Of a stretch of 64,000 bases of DNA, positions 56,483 to 64,000 are shown piece after piece. How positions within the stretch are numbered: position 1 is the stretch's first letter; each line of letters begins with the position of its first letter. This DNA comes from Desulfobulbus oralis (GTDB lineage: Bacteria; Desulfobacterota; Desulfobulbia; Desulfobulbales; Desulfobulbaceae): contig NZ_CP021255.1 in NCBI RefSeq assembly GCF_002952055.1, positions 1 to 64,000 of the forward strand. Reading direction: 5' to 3'. The notes beneath the pieces were generated by a model that saw only the letters and a list, made by a program, of their open reading frames with translations, was not told where the DNA came from and made no database searches. The position numbers and the translations under genes are program-made.

Positions 56483-57511
56483 ATGAACCTCAGGGAAGCG
56501 ATTGCAAAGATTGTAAACCGTGAGCACCTCACGGATCTGGAAATGCGCGCCGTCTTTGGCGAGATCATGAGCGGCGACGCCAGCGCCGCCCAGATCGGCG
56601 CCTTCCTCACGGCGCTCCGCATGAAGGGCGAAACCATTGACGAGATTGTGGGGGCCACCCGGGCCATGCGGGAGCGGGCCACCTTCGTGGACACCGGCGT
56701 GGACACAGAAAACAGTGTGTTGATGGACATCGTGGGCACGGGCGGCGACGGCTCGGGCAGTTTCAACGTGTCCACCTGCACCAGTTTCGTGGTGGCTGCC
56801 GCGGGCGTCAGGGTGGCCAAACACGGCAACCGGGCGGTATCGTCGCGCTGCGGCGCGGCCGATGTTCTGGAGGCCCTGGGCGTGAATCTGGAGCTGGCCC
56901 CCGACCGGGTGGCCGCCTGTGTAGCGGAGATCGGCATCGGCTTCCTCTTTGCGCCCAAACTGCACCGGGCGATGAAGCACGCCATTGGCCCGCGCCGGGA
57001 AATCGGCATCCGCACCATTTTCAACATCCTGGGCCCGCTCACCAATCCGGCAGGCGCAAACGTGCAGTTGACCGGCGTGTTCACGCCCGCCCTGACCCGG
57101 GTGATCGCCCAGGTGCTGATGCGGCTGGGCATGAAGCGGGCGATCATTGTCTGGGGCGAAGGCGGGCTGGACGAGATGACCGTCACCGGTGCGACCCATA
57201 TGGCCGACGCCCATGACGGCAGGGTGACCGAATCCGTGCTCCTGCCGGAAGAACTGGGCCTGAAGCGTGCCACCATGGCGGACATCCGGGGCGGGGCCGA
57301 CGCGGCGGCATCGGCAGCCATGGTGCGGGCGGTGCTGGCCGGCGAAGCGGGCCCCAGACTCGACATGGTGCTGCTGAACGCGGGCACCGCGCTGATGGCG
57401 GCCGGCAAGGCTGCGGACATCCGGGAGGGCATGGCGCTGGCCCGTGAACTCATTCAATCCGGCGCGGCGCTCGGGAAGCTGGATGCGCTGGCAGCCTTTG
57501 CCGGGGCCTGA
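56483..57511 (+). CDS. trpD: Anthranilate phosphoribosyltransferase TrpD
   Basis: TrpD joins anthranilate to phosphoribosyl pyrophosphate. The 342-residue product has A-F-L-T-A-L-R-M-K-G-E-T, the PRPP-binding G-T-G-G-D-G-S-G-S-F-N-V-S-T (about 84), the K-H-G-N-R-A-V-S-S-R-C-G anthranilate site (about 107) and N-I-L-G-P-L-T-N-P-A. It is followed by trpC three bases later. Confidence 0.96.
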   Translation: MNLREAIAKIVNREHLTDLEMRAVFGEIMSGDASAAQIGAFLTALRMKGETIDEIVGATRAMRERATFVDTGVDTENSVLMDIVGTGGDGSGSFNVSTCTSFVVAAAGVRVAKHGNRAVSSRCGAADVLEALGVNLELAPDRVAACVAEIGIGFLFAPKLHRAMKHAIGPRREIGIRTIFNILGPLTNPAGANVQLTGVFTPALTRVIAQVLMRLGMKRAIIVWGEGGLDEMTVTGATHMADAHDGRVTESVLLPEELGLKRATMADIRGGADAAASAAMVRAVLAGEAGPRLDMVLLNAGTALMAAGKAADIREGMALARELIQSGAALGKLDALAAFAGA

Positions 57512-57514
57512 ACC

Positions 57515-58291
57515 ATGGCCAGTATTCTGGACAGGATTGTTGCGAGGAAGCGCGAGGAGGTGGCAGCGCTGAAACGGCGCGGCCTGCCGCCGGAGCGGGA
57601 AAAAGACGGGCCGCGCGGTTTCATCCGGGCCCTCGTCGCAAGGCGCGCGGGGGGCCAGGTGGCGATTATCGCGGAGGCGAAAAAGGCCTCGCCCTCCAGG
57701 GGGCTGATTGCGCCGGACTTTGACCCGGTCGCCATGGCCCGGCACTATCAGGCGGCCGGAGCCGCAGCGGTTTCGGTGCTGACCGAACGGCATTTTTTTC
57801 AGGGCGGGCTGGACGATCTCGTGCAGGTGCGGGCGGCCGTGCAGGTGCCGGTACTGCGCAAGGATTTCATCATCGATGCCCTGCAAATCGAGGAGGCGGC
57901 GGCCGCGGGCGCAGACGCCGTTCTGCTGATCGCAGCCATCCTGAGCCCAGGCCAGCTCAGGGCCTTTCGCGAGCAGGCGGCGGCATACGGCATGGACGCC
58001 CTGGTGGAGGTGCATGACGAGGCGGAACTGGAGAGCGCATTAACAAGCGGGGCACAGCTTGTCGGCGTGAACAACCGCAATCTGCACGACTTTACCGTGG
58101 ATCTGGCAAGGAGCTTCCGGCTGAAGGCGCTCGTGCCGGACAGCGTGCCGCTGGTCAGCGAATCCGGGATCACCAGTGTGCACGAGCTGCTCCGCCTGAA
58201 AGAGGCGGGCATCACCGCCGCCCTGATAGGCGAAAGCCTGATGCGCAGCGGCAAGAGCGGCCCGCTGCTGGCCGAACTGGCCGGGGCCTGA
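57515..58291 (+). CDS. trpC: Indole-3-glycerol-phosphate synthase TrpC
   Basis: TrpC closes the indole ring from the TrpF product. The 258-residue TIM-barrel protein shows I-A-E-A-K-K-A-S-P-S-R-G (about 50), V-S-V-L-T-E, P-V-L-R-K-D-F-I-I-D (about 112), V-G-V-N-N-R-N-L and V-S-E-S-G-I. It is the last trp gene in the cluster; trpF, trpB and trpA are not in this window, so the pathway is split. Confidence 0.96.
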   Translation: MASILDRIVARKREEVAALKRRGLPPEREKDGPRGFIRALVARRAGGQVAIIAEAKKASPSRGLIAPDFDPVAMARHYQAAGAAAVSVLTERHFFQGGLDDLVQVRAAVQVPVLRKDFIIDALQIEEAAAAGADAVLLIAAILSPGQLRAFREQAAAYGMDALVEVHDEAELESALTSGAQLVGVNNRNLHDFTVDLARSFRLKALVPDSVPLVSESGITSVHELLRLKEAGITAALIGESLMRSGKSGPLLAELAGA

Positions 58292-58357
58292 AGACACACC
58301 CGCAAGCCGAACAGCCCCTGCCCCCGGCCTCAGGCTGGCTGCCTTGGCGGCCACATC

Positions 58358-59248
58358 CTAACGCGCCAGCAAAAGCGTGTAGCGGTAGCCGCTTTCGCGC
58401 ATATGGGCCTCGTACTTCCGGGCCTCCCGCAGGGAGTGGCTGGCAAAGACCAAAACACGGTAGAGGTTCATGCCTGCAGCCGGATACTGCTGAATCACCA
58501 CGTCGCGGCCCAGCCGGGCAAAGCTGCGGGCCCGGGTGCGGGCCTCTTCCAGGTGTTCGAAGGCACCCACCTGCACGAAGAAATTGCCCCGGTCGAAATC
58601 AGGCACAGGACTTTTCCGGGGCTGCGGCCGGGTCGCTGCCGGCGCCTGGGGCCGGCTCGGCGGCGCCGGCCCGGGACTCGCCGCCATGGACGCCTGGGGC
58701 CGCTCGCCGGCCTCTTCCAGCGCCACGATTTCCACCCGCGCCGTGCCTCTTGCCACCACCCCGAGTTCCCGGGCCTTGGTGTAACTCAAATCGATGATGC
58801 GCTCCCGCACAAAGGGCCCGCGGTCGTTGATGCGCACCACGCTGCTGCGACCGTTGTCCAGATTGCGCACCAGCAGGATGGTCCCCATGGGCAGGGTTTT
58901 GTGGGCCGCCGTGTCGCCGTACATGTTGTAGATTTCACCATTGGAGGTGTGCCGGCCGTGAAAGGGCTCGCCGTACCAGGAGGCCACACCCCGCTCACGA
59001 TAGCCCTTGGCCGAGGGGATGGGCACATAGGTCACCCCCTTCACGACATAGGGCCTTTGGGTGGCTGGAATCTTTCCGCTGGAGCCGGCCTTCTTCTTGC
59101 CAGGCAGAGCGATGTGCGGCGGCGGCTTTGGCGCCTTGTGGCCACACCCGGCGCTGGCCAGGGCGAGCAGCAGACACGAGATGACAAACAGCGCCAGGGG
59201 CGCGGAATGCGGGCATGGGCAGCGGACAGGGGCGGAAAAAGTGACCAT
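58358..59248 (-). CDS. rlpA: Septal ring lytic transglycosylase RlpA
   Basis: RlpA cleaves denuded glycan strands during cell division. The 296-residue product has a lipoprotein signal (L-L-L-A-L-A-S-A-G-C, Cys ~35), a double-psi-beta-barrel domain with A-S-W-Y-G-E-P-F-H-G-R-x-T-S-N-G-E and the catalytic-type I-N-D-R-G-P-F-V-x-x-R-I-I-D-L-S, a Pro/Ala linker, and a C-terminal SPOR domain (F-F-V-Q-V-G-A-F) that binds peptidoglycan lacking stem peptides. It converges with trpC. Confidence 0.93.
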   Translation of the reverse strand: MVTFSAPVRCPCPHSAPLALFVISCLLLALASAGCGHKAPKPPPHIALPGKKKAGSSGKIPATQRPYVVKGVTYVPIPSAKGYRERGVASWYGEPFHGRHTSNGEIYNMYGDTAAHKTLPMGTILLVRNLDNGRSSVVRINDRGPFVRERIIDLSYTKARELGVVARGTARVEIVALEEAGERPQASMAASPGPAPPSRPQAPAATRPQPRKSPVPDFDRGNFFVQVGAFEHLEEARTRARSFARLGRDVVIQQYPAAGMNLYRVLVFASHSLREARKYEAHMRESGYRYTLLLAR

Positions 59249-59366
59249 GGTTCAACAGGAGACAGGGGTTTGAGGACGCGGCATCTTCTTGACAGCATAG
59301 TATAAAACTGCTACATGAGAAGCCAAATTCCTGCCCGCGCCGCGCCGCGTGCAAAAAAACCTTTGG

Positions 59367-59443
<77 letters not shown>

Positions 59444-59449
59444 GTTGTG

Positions 59450-59483
59450 AGCCCGCGCCCCTTCGGGTCTGCGGGCTTTTTTT
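59450..59483 (+). terminator. Rho-independent terminator after tRNA-Thr
   Basis: AGCCCGC (59450-59456) pairs with GCGGGCT (59471-59477), followed by six T. The loop contains a small CCC-TTC-GGG hairpin. Confidence 0.85.
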
Positions 59484-59565
59484 ATGCTTGTGATCGGGTC
59501 TGCCGGTGGAAAATACCACGGTGCGCGGGCAGATGCAGCATGCTGACGGGCAAAGAATGCAACAT

Positions 59566-59979
59566 ATGAAAAAGGCGCGGCATATCCTGGGCTGCGTGGC
59601 TGTCCTCCTGGCGGTGTCGCTGCTCGCCGGCTGCGATACCGGCAACAGGCAAAAGAACCCCTCAAAACAAGGCCGGCAGATGACCGATCAGGAGCGCTTC
59701 TGCTTTGACCAGGGGAAATGGGCGGAGTGGAGCGACCGCCTGGAAGAGTTCAAGTTCGACGACGATCTGGTGGCGCTGTACGCCATCCGGGTCGGGCTTT
59801 GCACCATGGTCATGCAGGACCGCATCGACACCGAAAGGGCCATCAAAATTTTCCAGACACGCCATGATGCCCTGATGCAAAAGTGGAACGAGCGCTGGAA
59901 AGTCTGGAGCCAGCATCAGCAGGGGGCTGCCCCGCAAAACGGTCCGGCGGAGCAGAAGCAGCCGGAAAAAGCACAGTAG
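59566..59979 (+). CDS. Small hypothetical lipoprotein
   Basis: The 137-residue product has an unmistakable lipoprotein signal (K-K-A-R, hydrophobic core, L-L-A-G-C at ~19-23). The mature part is charged and helical (D-Q-E-R-F-C-F-D-Q-G-K-W-A-E-W), with a Gln/Pro/Ala tail. I do not recognise the family. I place the start at the ATG at 59566, directly before the signal; ATGs up to 59506 are in frame but add residues upstream of it. The ribosome site is weak. Confidence 0.65.
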   Translation: MKKARHILGCVAVLLAVSLLAGCDTGNRQKNPSKQGRQMTDQERFCFDQGKWAEWSDRLEEFKFDDDLVALYAIRVGLCTMVMQDRIDTERAIKIFQTRHDALMQKWNERWKVWSQHQQGAAPQNGPAEQKQPEKAQ

Positions 59980-60154
59980 AGCACCTGGCTGTTCTCCGCA
60001 GTCCAGGAGCTGGCTCGGCATCCGCCTTTGCCGCCTCCGGTCGGCTCTGTCTGACTGCAACAATCCGGAGGCGATTTCAGCCCTCTCCCTGTGCGACCAC
60101 GGGCCAGACACCAAGGCGGCCTCATGGCCGCATCCCATTTGCCAAGGATTTCCC

Positions 60155-61534
60155 ATGCCAAACGACCTCATGCTCCGTGCCCGCATCAGCCCCAAAGGCC
60201 ATCTCGACCTGCTCTCACGGCAGGAGGTCACTGCGCTCCTGCAGGTGAACAGCGGGCCGCTCGCCCGTATTTTCCGCAACTGCTCCCTGGCCGTGCTCAA
60301 TCATGACGAGTACCAGATAGACGACGATCAGGCCCTCCTGGAGCGCTATCCGGACTATGAGGTACAAGTCATTCAGGACGAACGCGGCATCAAGCTGGAA
60401 CTCAGGAACGCCCCGGCGGCGGCCTTCGTGGACGGCGAGCTGATCCGCGGCATCAATGAACACCTGTTCTCCGTACTGCGCGACCTGGTCTACATCGACA
60501 GCGGCACGGCCAGGCAGTTCGATCTGAAAAGCTCGGACGGCATCACCAACGCGGTGTTCCGCATTCTGCGCAACGCGCGCGTGCTCAAGGCCGGCCTGGA
60601 ACCCCGGCTCGTGGTCTGCTGGGGCGGGCATTCCATTTCCTGCGAAGAGTATGACTACAGCAAGGAGGTGGGCTACCAGCTCGGGCTGCGTGACATGGAC
60701 ATCTGCACCGGTTGCGGCGCAGGCGCCATGAAAGGCCCGATGAAGGGCGCCGCCGTGGCCCACGCCAAGCAGCGCAACTCTTGCGGCCAGTATCTGGGCA
60801 TCACCGAGCCGGGCATCATCGCCTCGGAATCGCCCAACCCCATTGTGGCCGATCTGGTCATCATGCCGGATATCGAGAAACGGCTGGAGAGCTTTGTGCG
60901 CCTGGGCCACGCCATCATCGTATTTCCCGGCGGCGCAGGCACCATGGAGGAAACCCTCTACATCCTGGGCGTGCTGCTCGACCCGGCCAATGCCCGCATC
61001 CCGCTGCCCCTGGTGCTGACCGGCCCGGCCAGCGCCCAGGACCACTTCGCGCTGATGGATCGCTTCCTCACCGAAACTCTGGGGCCCAAGGTGAAAAACC
61101 TCTACCGCATCATCATCGACGACCCGGAAGAGGTGGCCCGCTACGTGGTCAAGGGCGTGCGCGAGGTGCGCGACTACCGCAGGGCCACAGAGGACGCCTT
61201 CTACTTCAACTGGCACCTGCGCATCCCTCTCGACCTGCAACTGCCCTTTGCGCCGACCCACGAGAATATGCGCACCCTGCGGCTCACCAAGGACAGGCCG
61301 GTCAACGAACTGGCCGGTGATCTGCGCCGCGCCTTTTCGGGCATTGTCAGCGGCAACGTCAAGGCCTCCGGCCTCAAAGCCATTGCCGAACAGGGCCCCT
61401 TTGAACTGCAGGGCGACATCAGCATCATGAAGCCCATGGACGAGCTGCTCGCCGCCTTCGTGGCCAAGCAGCGCATGAAGCTCCCCAGCGCCAACAAGCA
61501 ATACACGCCCTGCTACAAACTGGTTGGCGCCTGA
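60155..61534 (+). CDS. ppnN: Pyrimidine/purine nucleotide 5'-monophosphate nucleosidase PpnN
   Basis: PpnN (YgdH) hydrolyses nucleoside monophosphates to base and ribose 5-phosphate, and in E. coli is activated by (p)ppGpp. The 459-residue product has an N-terminal regulatory domain, the LOG-family core with G-G-H-S-I-S-C-E-E-Y-D-Y-S-K-E-V-G and the catalytic-type P-G-G-A-G-T-M-E-E (about 266), and a C-terminal domain starting near F-N-W-H-L-R-I-P. The length and both flanking domains match PpnN rather than short LOG proteins. Confidence 0.93.
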   Translation: MPNDLMLRARISPKGHLDLLSRQEVTALLQVNSGPLARIFRNCSLAVLNHDEYQIDDDQALLERYPDYEVQVIQDERGIKLELRNAPAAAFVDGELIRGINEHLFSVLRDLVYIDSGTARQFDLKSSDGITNAVFRILRNARVLKAGLEPRLVVCWGGHSISCEEYDYSKEVGYQLGLRDMDICTGCGAGAMKGPMKGAAVAHAKQRNSCGQYLGITEPGIIASESPNPIVADLVIMPDIEKRLESFVRLGHAIIVFPGGAGTMEETLYILGVLLDPANARIPLPLVLTGPASAQDHFALMDRFLTETLGPKVKNLYRIIIDDPEEVARYVVKGVREVRDYRRATEDAFYFNWHLRIPLDLQLPFAPTHENMRTLRLTKDRPVNELAGDLRRAFSGIVSGNVKASGLKAIAEQGPFELQGDISIMKPMDELLAAFVAKQRMKLPSANKQYTPCYKLVGA

Positions 61535-62472
61535 GGCAGCAACCGCCACCCCACCCTGCTGTGGCAAGAGGCTGAAAGCGCGCCAAACCGTGCCGCAAAG
61601 CCGCAGGAACACAGCAGAGCCAAAGCGCCCCAAAACCTGCAAAAGCGCGTCTGGAGGACGGCAAAGAAAGGGGCAAGAATCCTGTCCGTATTCGCCGAAC
61701 AGCCGGGCTGTTATACCTGGCTGGCCTTAGCACGACATGGCTGCGCCGGAAGCGGGGCCAGACTGATCCGGGAGCAGGCCCAAAACTCGACCCCGCTGAA
61801 ACGAAGGGGCACCTGCCCTGACCTGTCCCCCCCAGAGCGGCAGGGATAAAGCCTGCCGCTCGCGCGAGCCACCGCGCCCAGCCGATGCCGCGCTTCTGGC
61901 GGTGCCCAGGCCCGATCCGCTTTCCTGAGCGCAGTATGGTTTCGTCTCCTCGTGTCCAGGGCAAAGCTGGCCAGACTTTCCCCACGGGTAAGCCCGGTCC
62001 AAGGGGTTTTGGCTCCATCCAGGAAAGCTGATTCAGCCCCTTGCCCACAAGACGCGATGCCCCGGAACATAGCTTTCTTTCAAAGACCACTATCACCATT
62101 TTAAATGGCACTTTTTCAGAGTCGGCGGTTTTAGCGGGGCCCTCGGGCATCTGGCGCACAGTGGCTGCGCTCCGCCAGCGCCAAGGCCGGCGGAACCGTG
62201 GCCATCCATGCCCAAATGCCCTGCCCGCCCCAGCCTCCATGGGGCCGGAGTCAATGAAAGCCAGAGGGAATCGGCCAGGCTCCTGTAGCCGTGGGGCAGT
62301 AACAGGGAACGCCCCCTCCCCTTCCCCGGCCTTCTTTCGGAAACACGCACCAGGCAAGCGATACCCGCCCCACTGCGCTTCGACTGAAATACTGTAAAAA
62401 ATGCTCCTCTGGCCGAGTGTTCAAAATCCAGATAATTCAGCCGAGTTGACCGAAACCTCGAGGCAAAAGCGC
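61535..62472. other. Stretch without a recognisable gene
   Basis: About 940 bases. Several open frames of up to ~310 codons exist on the minus strand and one of ~118 on the plus strand, but their translations are Arg/Pro/Gly-rich, repeat one another in shifted frames and match no family I know. I see no RNA gene, clear repeat or terminator. It may be a decayed accessory gene. Confidence 0.4.
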
Positions 62473-63228
62473 TCAAATCAAAGCGCCAAGATCGGCGTTC
62501 AACTGCACAAGCAGGCGGTCTGCTGCACTCTTTATAAAAAAATGCCCTCCAGGAAACATGCGGAGCACAAATGAACCACTGGCATGCTGCCGCCATGCAG
62601 ACAGCTCTTCCAGTGTGATGTCCTGGTCCTCTTCACCGCCATACACGCAAAGAGGACAGGCAAGTGGAGGACCGGCTTGGAACGTATAGGTTTCGTCCAA
62701 AGTGAAATCAGCCCGTAAAAGAGGCAAAAAAACAGCCATCAGTTCCTGGTTCGCTAAAAGGGCTTCCGGAGTGGCCGAGTAACGGCGCAGTTCTTGAAGA
62801 AAAAGCTGATCGGGCAGATGGTGCAGAGGACGCGGTTCCCGGATATGTGGTGCCCGGCTGGCGGCTACGAGGAGACAACGTAGGGGCAACTTGTTTTGTT
62901 GGGCACAACGTGCCAGTTCAAAAGCGATTTTTGCCCCAAGGCTGTGGCCGAAAAACGCAAAAGGCACATCGAACAGGTGGTACAGCCCTGTAAAAATCCG
63001 CTCAACCAAGTGCGACAGAACGAGGCATGCTTGCTCGTTCATCCGGTTCTCACGGCCGGGGAGCTGCACACTGCAAACCTGAACCTGTGCTGGCATATGG
63101 CTTTGCCACTGGCGAAACACCGAAGCGCCACCACCCGCGTGGGGAAAACAAAAAAGCCGGAAAGCAGCGCCGCTGGTTTCCGGAGCCGGAAACAACCAAA
63201 GATTTTTTTCAGGATTGTCTTGTTTCAT
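62473..63228 (-). CDS. Type II (GrsT/SrfD-like) thioesterase
   Basis: Type II thioesterases release wrong or stalled acyl groups from NRPS/PKS carrier proteins. The 251-residue product has F-C-F-P-H-A-G-G-G-A near residue 26, the nucleophile elbow F-G-H-S-L-G-A (Ser ~96), P-L-C-V-Y-G-G-E-E-D (the Asp region) and the catalytic His in F-P-G-G-H-F-F (about 228). No NRPS/PKS gene lies in the window, so the partner is probably just beyond base 64000 or has been lost. The gene is a little less GC-rich than its neighbours. Confidence 0.88.
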   Translation of the reverse strand: MKQDNPEKNLWLFPAPETSGAAFRLFCFPHAGGGASVFRQWQSHMPAQVQVCSVQLPGRENRMNEQACLVLSHLVERIFTGLYHLFDVPFAFFGHSLGAKIAFELARCAQQNKLPLRCLLVAASRAPHIREPRPLHHLPDQLFLQELRRYSATPEALLANQELMAVFLPLLRADFTLDETYTFQAGPPLACPLCVYGGEEDQDITLEELSAWRQHASGSFVLRMFPGGHFFIKSAADRLLVQLNADLGALI

Positions 63229-64000
63229 GGAGTTCTAAAGGCATAACGAACCAGCCGGGCCTTGCAAAAACGAAGCCGCTTGCCCTGATTATGTAAAAGT
63301 TTCCAATGCGCTTGAGCAATTACAACACTTTTGTGCAGCACCTGTAGGCGGTGCATGTCGAGTGAATTTTCTCAACAAACGATGCATTCACGTTGCAAAC
63401 GCAGCACTGAGAGCCTGGCTGAAAACTTCAGTGAAGATCTGGCTTAAAAAGCCCCTTATTCAGCCTTTACCCTGAGAGCAGTTCGGCAACGTACTGCCTT
63501 CTGCAAGGCATTGCCGCAAAATCCTGTCCCGTTCCCGTCACGCTGCAAGCGACCAGCAAAAGCGGTCCGCACACCACTTGCCGGAGCCAGCCCTCGAATC
63601 CGGCCACTTCCGGGCGAATCTCAAGCGTCAACGAAATCGCCGCAAAGTCCGTGGCACCGCATACAATTTTGGCAGCACCCTGGTATCGGGAAAGGCGACT
63701 ACCCTGAGCTCCGCCACGCACGGTAGCGGAAAACGGGTTTGTGTACTCGTGGCAGCTGGCCAGCGCCATCTTGCCTTTCGAAGCGCAGGCAGGCTCAAGC
63801 GCCCAATTCCCCGCTCGAGGATCGTCCGGCAAGCAGACAAAGGCCTGCCTCTGCTCCCTCCCACACACAATGTCCCCCTGGATTCCTGGCGGCTCCAGAC
63901 AGTTTTCTCGCCTCCCTGGGAGGCACAAACACCTATCCGCGGCCTCTCTCTTGCCAGTTTCGACGGAAAAAATCAAAAAATATTTTTTATATGATAAATA
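63229..64000. other. Stretch without a recognisable gene at the window end
   Basis: About 770 bases. Two overlapping opposite-strand frames (138 and 169 codons, 63.5-64.0 kb) do not resemble known proteins. The last ~40 bases are strongly A/T-rich, which could be the promoter region of a gene beyond the window. Confidence 0.4.

Noticed and set aside
63467-63994. Opposing 169- and 138-codon frames near the window end
   Set aside because: Neither translation resembles a known family, and they overlap each other antisense. Not supported as genes.

Overview
The window is GC-rich, densely coded bacterial chromosome. A NifU-NifS pair, flavin-dependent thymidylate synthase ThyX, LarC/LarE, a RibBA fusion, a PilB-type ATPase and many lipoproteins together suggest a Gram-negative member of the Desulfobacterota. 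My guess is a Desulfobulbaceae-like sulfate reducer; no rRNA is present to settle it.

Layout. 0.1-10 kb (minus strand): a DnaA-type initiator, two very large repeat-bearing GT2 glycosyltransferases, larE and larC. 10-16 kb (plus): uppP, a DedA protein, xseB-ispA-dxs (isoprenoid supply), a DpaA/YafK-like murein enzyme, and tRNA-Leu(CAG). 16-24 kb: an LprI-like secreted protein, ribBA (minus, with a very good sigma70 promoter), a Trm112 protein, a phosphohexomutase, nifU-nifS and thyX. 24-27 kb: a PilB/GspE ATPase with a C-terminal cyclic-nucleotide-binding domain, overlapping a WaaE-like glycosyltransferase.

27-42 kb is the most unusual region. A 1493-residue surface protein (LEPR-type N-terminus, DUF4347, lectin-like, Ig-like and calcium-binding repeats) is followed by a TolC-like outer-membrane lipoprotein, a CsgG/DUF4810/DUF799 lipoprotein trio, and three overlapping genes: a periplasmic adaptor, a membrane-anchored HlyD protein with a long cytoplasmic N-domain, and an M50 metalloprotease fused to an HlyD domain. 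No ABC exporter is present. I infer a dedicated surface-protein export/processing system. A Panacea-antitoxin/toxSAS (RelA/SpoT-domain) toxin-antitoxin pair sits inside this locus, flanked by a 16-bp direct repeat.

42-45.4 kb is visibly AT-rich. A secreted TPR-like protein gene is split in two by an IS200/IS605-type element; one piece carries an exact 78-bp tandem duplication, and a decayed IS30-like transposase lies beside it. 45.4-51.5 kb: mltG, lon, and small hypothetical genes. 51.6-58.3 kb: a trp cluster, trpE-[two near-duplicate membrane proteins]-trpG-[DUF4145-like protein]-trpD-trpC. 58.3-64 kb: rlpA (minus), tRNA-Thr(CGU), a small lipoprotein, ppnN, a 0.9-kb stretch without a recognisable gene, a lone type II thioesterase (suggesting an NRPS/PKS cluster nearby), and a further 0.8 kb without a recognisable gene.
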